NCBI GenBank assembly: GCA_035041965.1
Contig: JAPYMA010001677.1
Coordinates: 1-64,000 of the forward strand
Reading direction: 5' to 3'
From: Anisakis pegreffii
Lineage: Eukaryota > Nematoda > Chromadorea > Rhabditida > Anisakidae
DNA length: 64,000 nucleotides
Every line of letters starts with the position of its first letter. Position 1 is the stretch's first letter. Below the pieces are notes generated by a model. That model had not been told where the DNA came from. It did no database searches and worked only from the letters and a program-made list of their open reading frames with translations. This document shows positions 62,832 to 64,000 of the stretch, piece by piece. A program made the position numbers and the translations under genes.

Positions 62832-64000
62832 ATATCTTCATGCATTCAAATGATAGCAGTACTAATACTAATAATGATGATAACAGTAATCCAAATAAGA
62901 ATTTTAATGGCAATTACAGTAACAATGACGATAACAATTGTAGTTGGAAAATTGTAACAGTAATAATAATAATGCATCAGTTGAACGGTATTTCTATGTA
63001 CTCAAGTGATTAATGCATGTTCGCATTTAAAAAACACGACCTATAAGGTATACGAGTGTATGAATATTCATATATGAGAATAAAACTGATCGCAAATGAA
63101 TGGAATGATTCAACGCTTCGGTATCCATTTGTGACGGAAGTATTATGCGTAACTTGTCAGCGTGATCGCTGCTGAATGAATAACGACTGTGATCATCGTG
63201 GGTGTGTAAAAACTCTTCAATGGTTACGCAAAATGTCGTAAATCATAATTTGAATCCAATGAAAAGAATTTCAACAAAAAAAAACACTCATCTAACTGTG
63301 TTCATTTGTTCCACAATCAGATTCCAATATAGGTGTGTGTATCAATCATTTGAACCAGTTCCATTTCATTTGAAAGAATCTCGAAAAATGGTCTCAATTC
63401 ACAATCGAATTGTTGATATCCAAACCAAATGATTGTAATTGTGTTGTTTTTTTTAGCAACGCCACATACCTTTCAAGCAATCACTGATAATTGTGTGGGA
63501 ACGTGTTTTTTAAGCGATGCGAGTTGATAATAGCTGATAAAAAAACTGAAACGTCAAATGACATGAGCTGAATACTCGTGTACGATTAGTACATGTGGTA
63601 CATGAGGGGACACAGTGATATTGTTTTTTTCATGACGATCATCAAATTCTCACTGATATTTTTTCATGCTTTGATCAAATTCATCACATTCATAAATAAT
63701 CGAACTGATTTTGAGTGCACTCACTCACGTGAAGGATATTTGTCGCTTGTTAGCATTCTCTTGAAGACATTCGAAAGCCCGATCAAAGACTACTAGCCTC
63801 TTCGAAGTACATGTTCGCCGGCGTCGTTATTTTCTTGTTCATTCTCTTTTTTGGTTCACTGCGGAATCGTGCGACACAATTTCAACGCAATATCCCTTAG
63901 CTGGGACAAATTGTATGGGAATGCATCCTTCCCAAACAGCGTTGTTTTTGCATTGAATAAGCACTGAATACCTCACATATTTCTCGTTCTTCACAAAGAA

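Larger units (their letters stand above)
58269..64000. other. Gene-poor right end
   Basis: No gene was recognised in 5.7 kb. It contains GT-rich runs at about 58370-58400 and 58490-58512, spaced direct repeats, a CCGG palindrome, AAT/ATT-rich microsatellites near 60542-60560 and 62865-62975, and a tandem duplication at 62617-62831. A minus-strand ATG ORF at 62235-62585 starts with an acidic segment (MESQREECENGKENVNGTDD) but has no family. Confidence 0.5.

Overview
The window looks like nuclear DNA of a nematode. It is AT-rich. Genes are cut into short exons (about 40-360 bp), most introns end in the extended acceptor TTTCAG, and candidate spliced-leader acceptors lie 11-25 nt before three start codons. 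One gene is a chemoreceptor of the nematode-specific SRT class. The order within nematodes cannot be fixed from the sequence alone. Gene models were read by eye; exon phases agree for every model called with confidence above 0.8.

Layout. 1-8438: a tandem satellite of about 21 units (392-418 bp), cut by the left edge of the window. Each unit is itself an old dimer. 9248-9618 (+): COA4-like twin-CX9C mitochondrial protein. 10104-12581 (+): seven-exon protein resembling human C8orf76. 13699-13771 (-): tRNA-Val(AAC). 15244-15520 (+): possible small two-exon gene behind a TATA box. 17632-17872: tRNA-derived SINE-like element in two head-to-head copies. 19213-22405 (+): complete seven-exon SRT-class chemoreceptor. 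25559-29038 (-): complete eight-exon opsin-like receptor that keeps the retinal-type lysine in helix 7; one intron holds a lone inverted copy of the satellite unit. 31115-31390: decayed LINE reverse transcriptase. 36425-43373 (-): 21-exon insulin-degrading enzyme (M16A). 44328-45375 (+): TAF10, divergent from the IDE gene. 46662-49555 (+): nine-exon mitochondrial seryl-tRNA-synthetase-like protein whose catalytic motifs are eroded. 50727-64000: gene-poor DNA with microsatellites, minisatellites, spaced direct repeats and a few doubtful ORFs.

Functional themes. Two sensory-type receptors of different families lie about 3 kb apart on opposite strands. Three genes point to mitochondria: COA4, the SerRS-like protein, and IDE with a possible presequence. 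TAF10 is a core transcription subunit. The items most worth following up are the opsin-like receptor with its lysine, the degenerate SerRS paralogue, the hairpin SINE pair, and the dimeric satellite with its solo copy inside the opsin-like gene.
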